From Scortum barcoo (taxonomy: Eukaryota; Chordata; Actinopteri; Centrarchiformes; Terapontidae): DNA of 64,000 nucleotides. A program made the position numbers and the translations under genes. Within the stretch, counting starts at the first letter, position 1, and each line of letters begins with the position of its first letter. The stretch is taken from NCBI GenBank assembly GCA_023238725.1, contig CM041550.1, forward strand, positions 6,085,044 through 6,149,043. Reading direction: 5' to 3'. Shown one piece after another: positions 63,171 through 64,000 of this stretch. The notes beneath the pieces were generated by a model. The model made no database searches. It saw nothing but the letters and a program-made list of their open reading frames with translations, and had not been told where the DNA came from.

Positions 63171-64000
63171 CCGTAACTTAAGCGGGGGGGAGCAGGAGTG
63201 GATCATAAGTGTCCAATCGCTGGGAAAAAAGGAGAGAGAGAGAGAGCATTAGAGAAAGGATGACATCAGTGTCCGCATGTGCACATGGTCTAGAAATAGA
63301 GTCGCTGTGTTTGTCTTGGCTGGCCTCTCTGCTATCGCTATTATTGGGCTTTTTGTGAAAAGCTTGTGTCAAAACGTGAGAGTTTGCAGGTATCATCTTG
63401 CACACGCCAGGAAAACTGTTTGGAGAAAGAGTCAATGAGCTTGAGGTATTAATGCGTACTAATGCTTTCCCCCTGTCAAGCTAACATTGCAACATCACTG
63501 GGCCGGCTTTGTATATTAACCCAGCAAAGACAACAGGAGAAGAAAAAAAAAAATCTTGGAAAAACACTGAGTGGTTGCTATCATTAAAATCTCCCCAACA
63601 CTCTGGTGAGGCTGTTGCTGTTTGAATCGGACTGTAAATATTTGAGCAGAGTGTGGTTTCTTTCCTGGTGTGTCTTTGCTTTGCTTTACTGCGTGGAACG
63701 AGGGTCCCGCCTGCGTTTAAATGTAACGTCAGGTTCTCGTACAGTCTCGCTAAATCTAGGTCAGGGTGGCAGCCGAGCGAACAGAACCCGTTTCCCAGAG
63801 TGTAATATAAACACTTTGCCCCAATTGGTGCCTGCGTGACCACATTCCTCGATGTCTCACGTTCCTGAAATCCCCCATTTCGACCGCAAGATGACAAAAA
63901 AAAAAATACTGTAATTCACCCATGCATGCTCGGCATATTTTACATGCCTTTTAAAAATAAAGACGAACTGATACGTGACTTCTTCTCCCACCCCTCATTG

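Noticed and set aside
63481..63897. 138-residue minus-strand ORF at the right edge
   Set aside because: No recognisable motif, no start context, and antisense frames equally open. It is treated as a chance frame in a GC-richer stretch.

Overview
The window is vertebrate nuclear DNA, almost certainly from a ray-finned (teleost) fish. The genes are split into many short exons with GT-AG introns. The encoded proteins match vertebrate families. The introns and flanks carry dispersed sequences typical of teleosts: TACTTTTACTT-rich units, GGGCTGCAACTA/ATTATCGATTAAT elements, PIF/Harbinger-like MITEs, an L1-like LINE and CA/CT microsatellites. No prokaryotic, organellar or viral gene was seen. I checked every exon boundary by splice signals, by codon phase from exon to exon, and by remembered human orthologue sequence. 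No database search was possible.

Layout from left to right. (1) 1-3.3 kb: the 5' end of a minus-strand chromodomain gene, probably mphosph8, with only its first coding exon in view, inside a CpG island; its intron holds a Harbinger-like MITE and a degenerate minisatellite. (2) 4.9-16.3 kb, minus: ttf2, an SNF2-family ATPase that releases RNA polymerase II; 23 coding exons. (3) 16.3-17.4 kb: a short divergent promoter region with a ZNF143-like site. (4) 17.4-29.0 kb, plus: cenpj (CPAP/SAS-4), a centriole assembly factor; 18 coding exons, intact. (5) 29.0-30.2 kb: convergent 3' ends. (6) 30.2-49.9 kb, minus: rnf17 (TDRD4), a germline RING-plus-Tudor protein; 37 coding exons. (7) 49.9-64.0 kb: no protein gene that I can support, only AT-rich DNA broken by several GC-richer, repeat-poor islands that look like candidate regulatory elements.

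The cenpj-rnf17 pair, and a probable mphosph8 nearby, recall human chromosome 13q12. ttf2, which lies on chromosome 1 in human, sits between them here. The genes share no pathway; the only clear functional link in the layout is the head-to-head ttf2/cenpj promoter.

The most useful second-look items are three single-base reading-frame breaks in otherwise clean genes: ttf2 exon 5, rnf17 exon 3 and rnf17 exon 29. The first two are each explained by one missing base in a homopolymer run, which suggests sequencing or assembly error. The third lies beside a fresh-looking ~305-312 bp tandem duplication that copied the exon's splice acceptor. Other structural items are two near-perfect palindromes, an L1 insertion with a clean target-site duplication, and an unidentified 66-codon protein-like frame inside rnf17. 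I found no convincing new multi-gene system.
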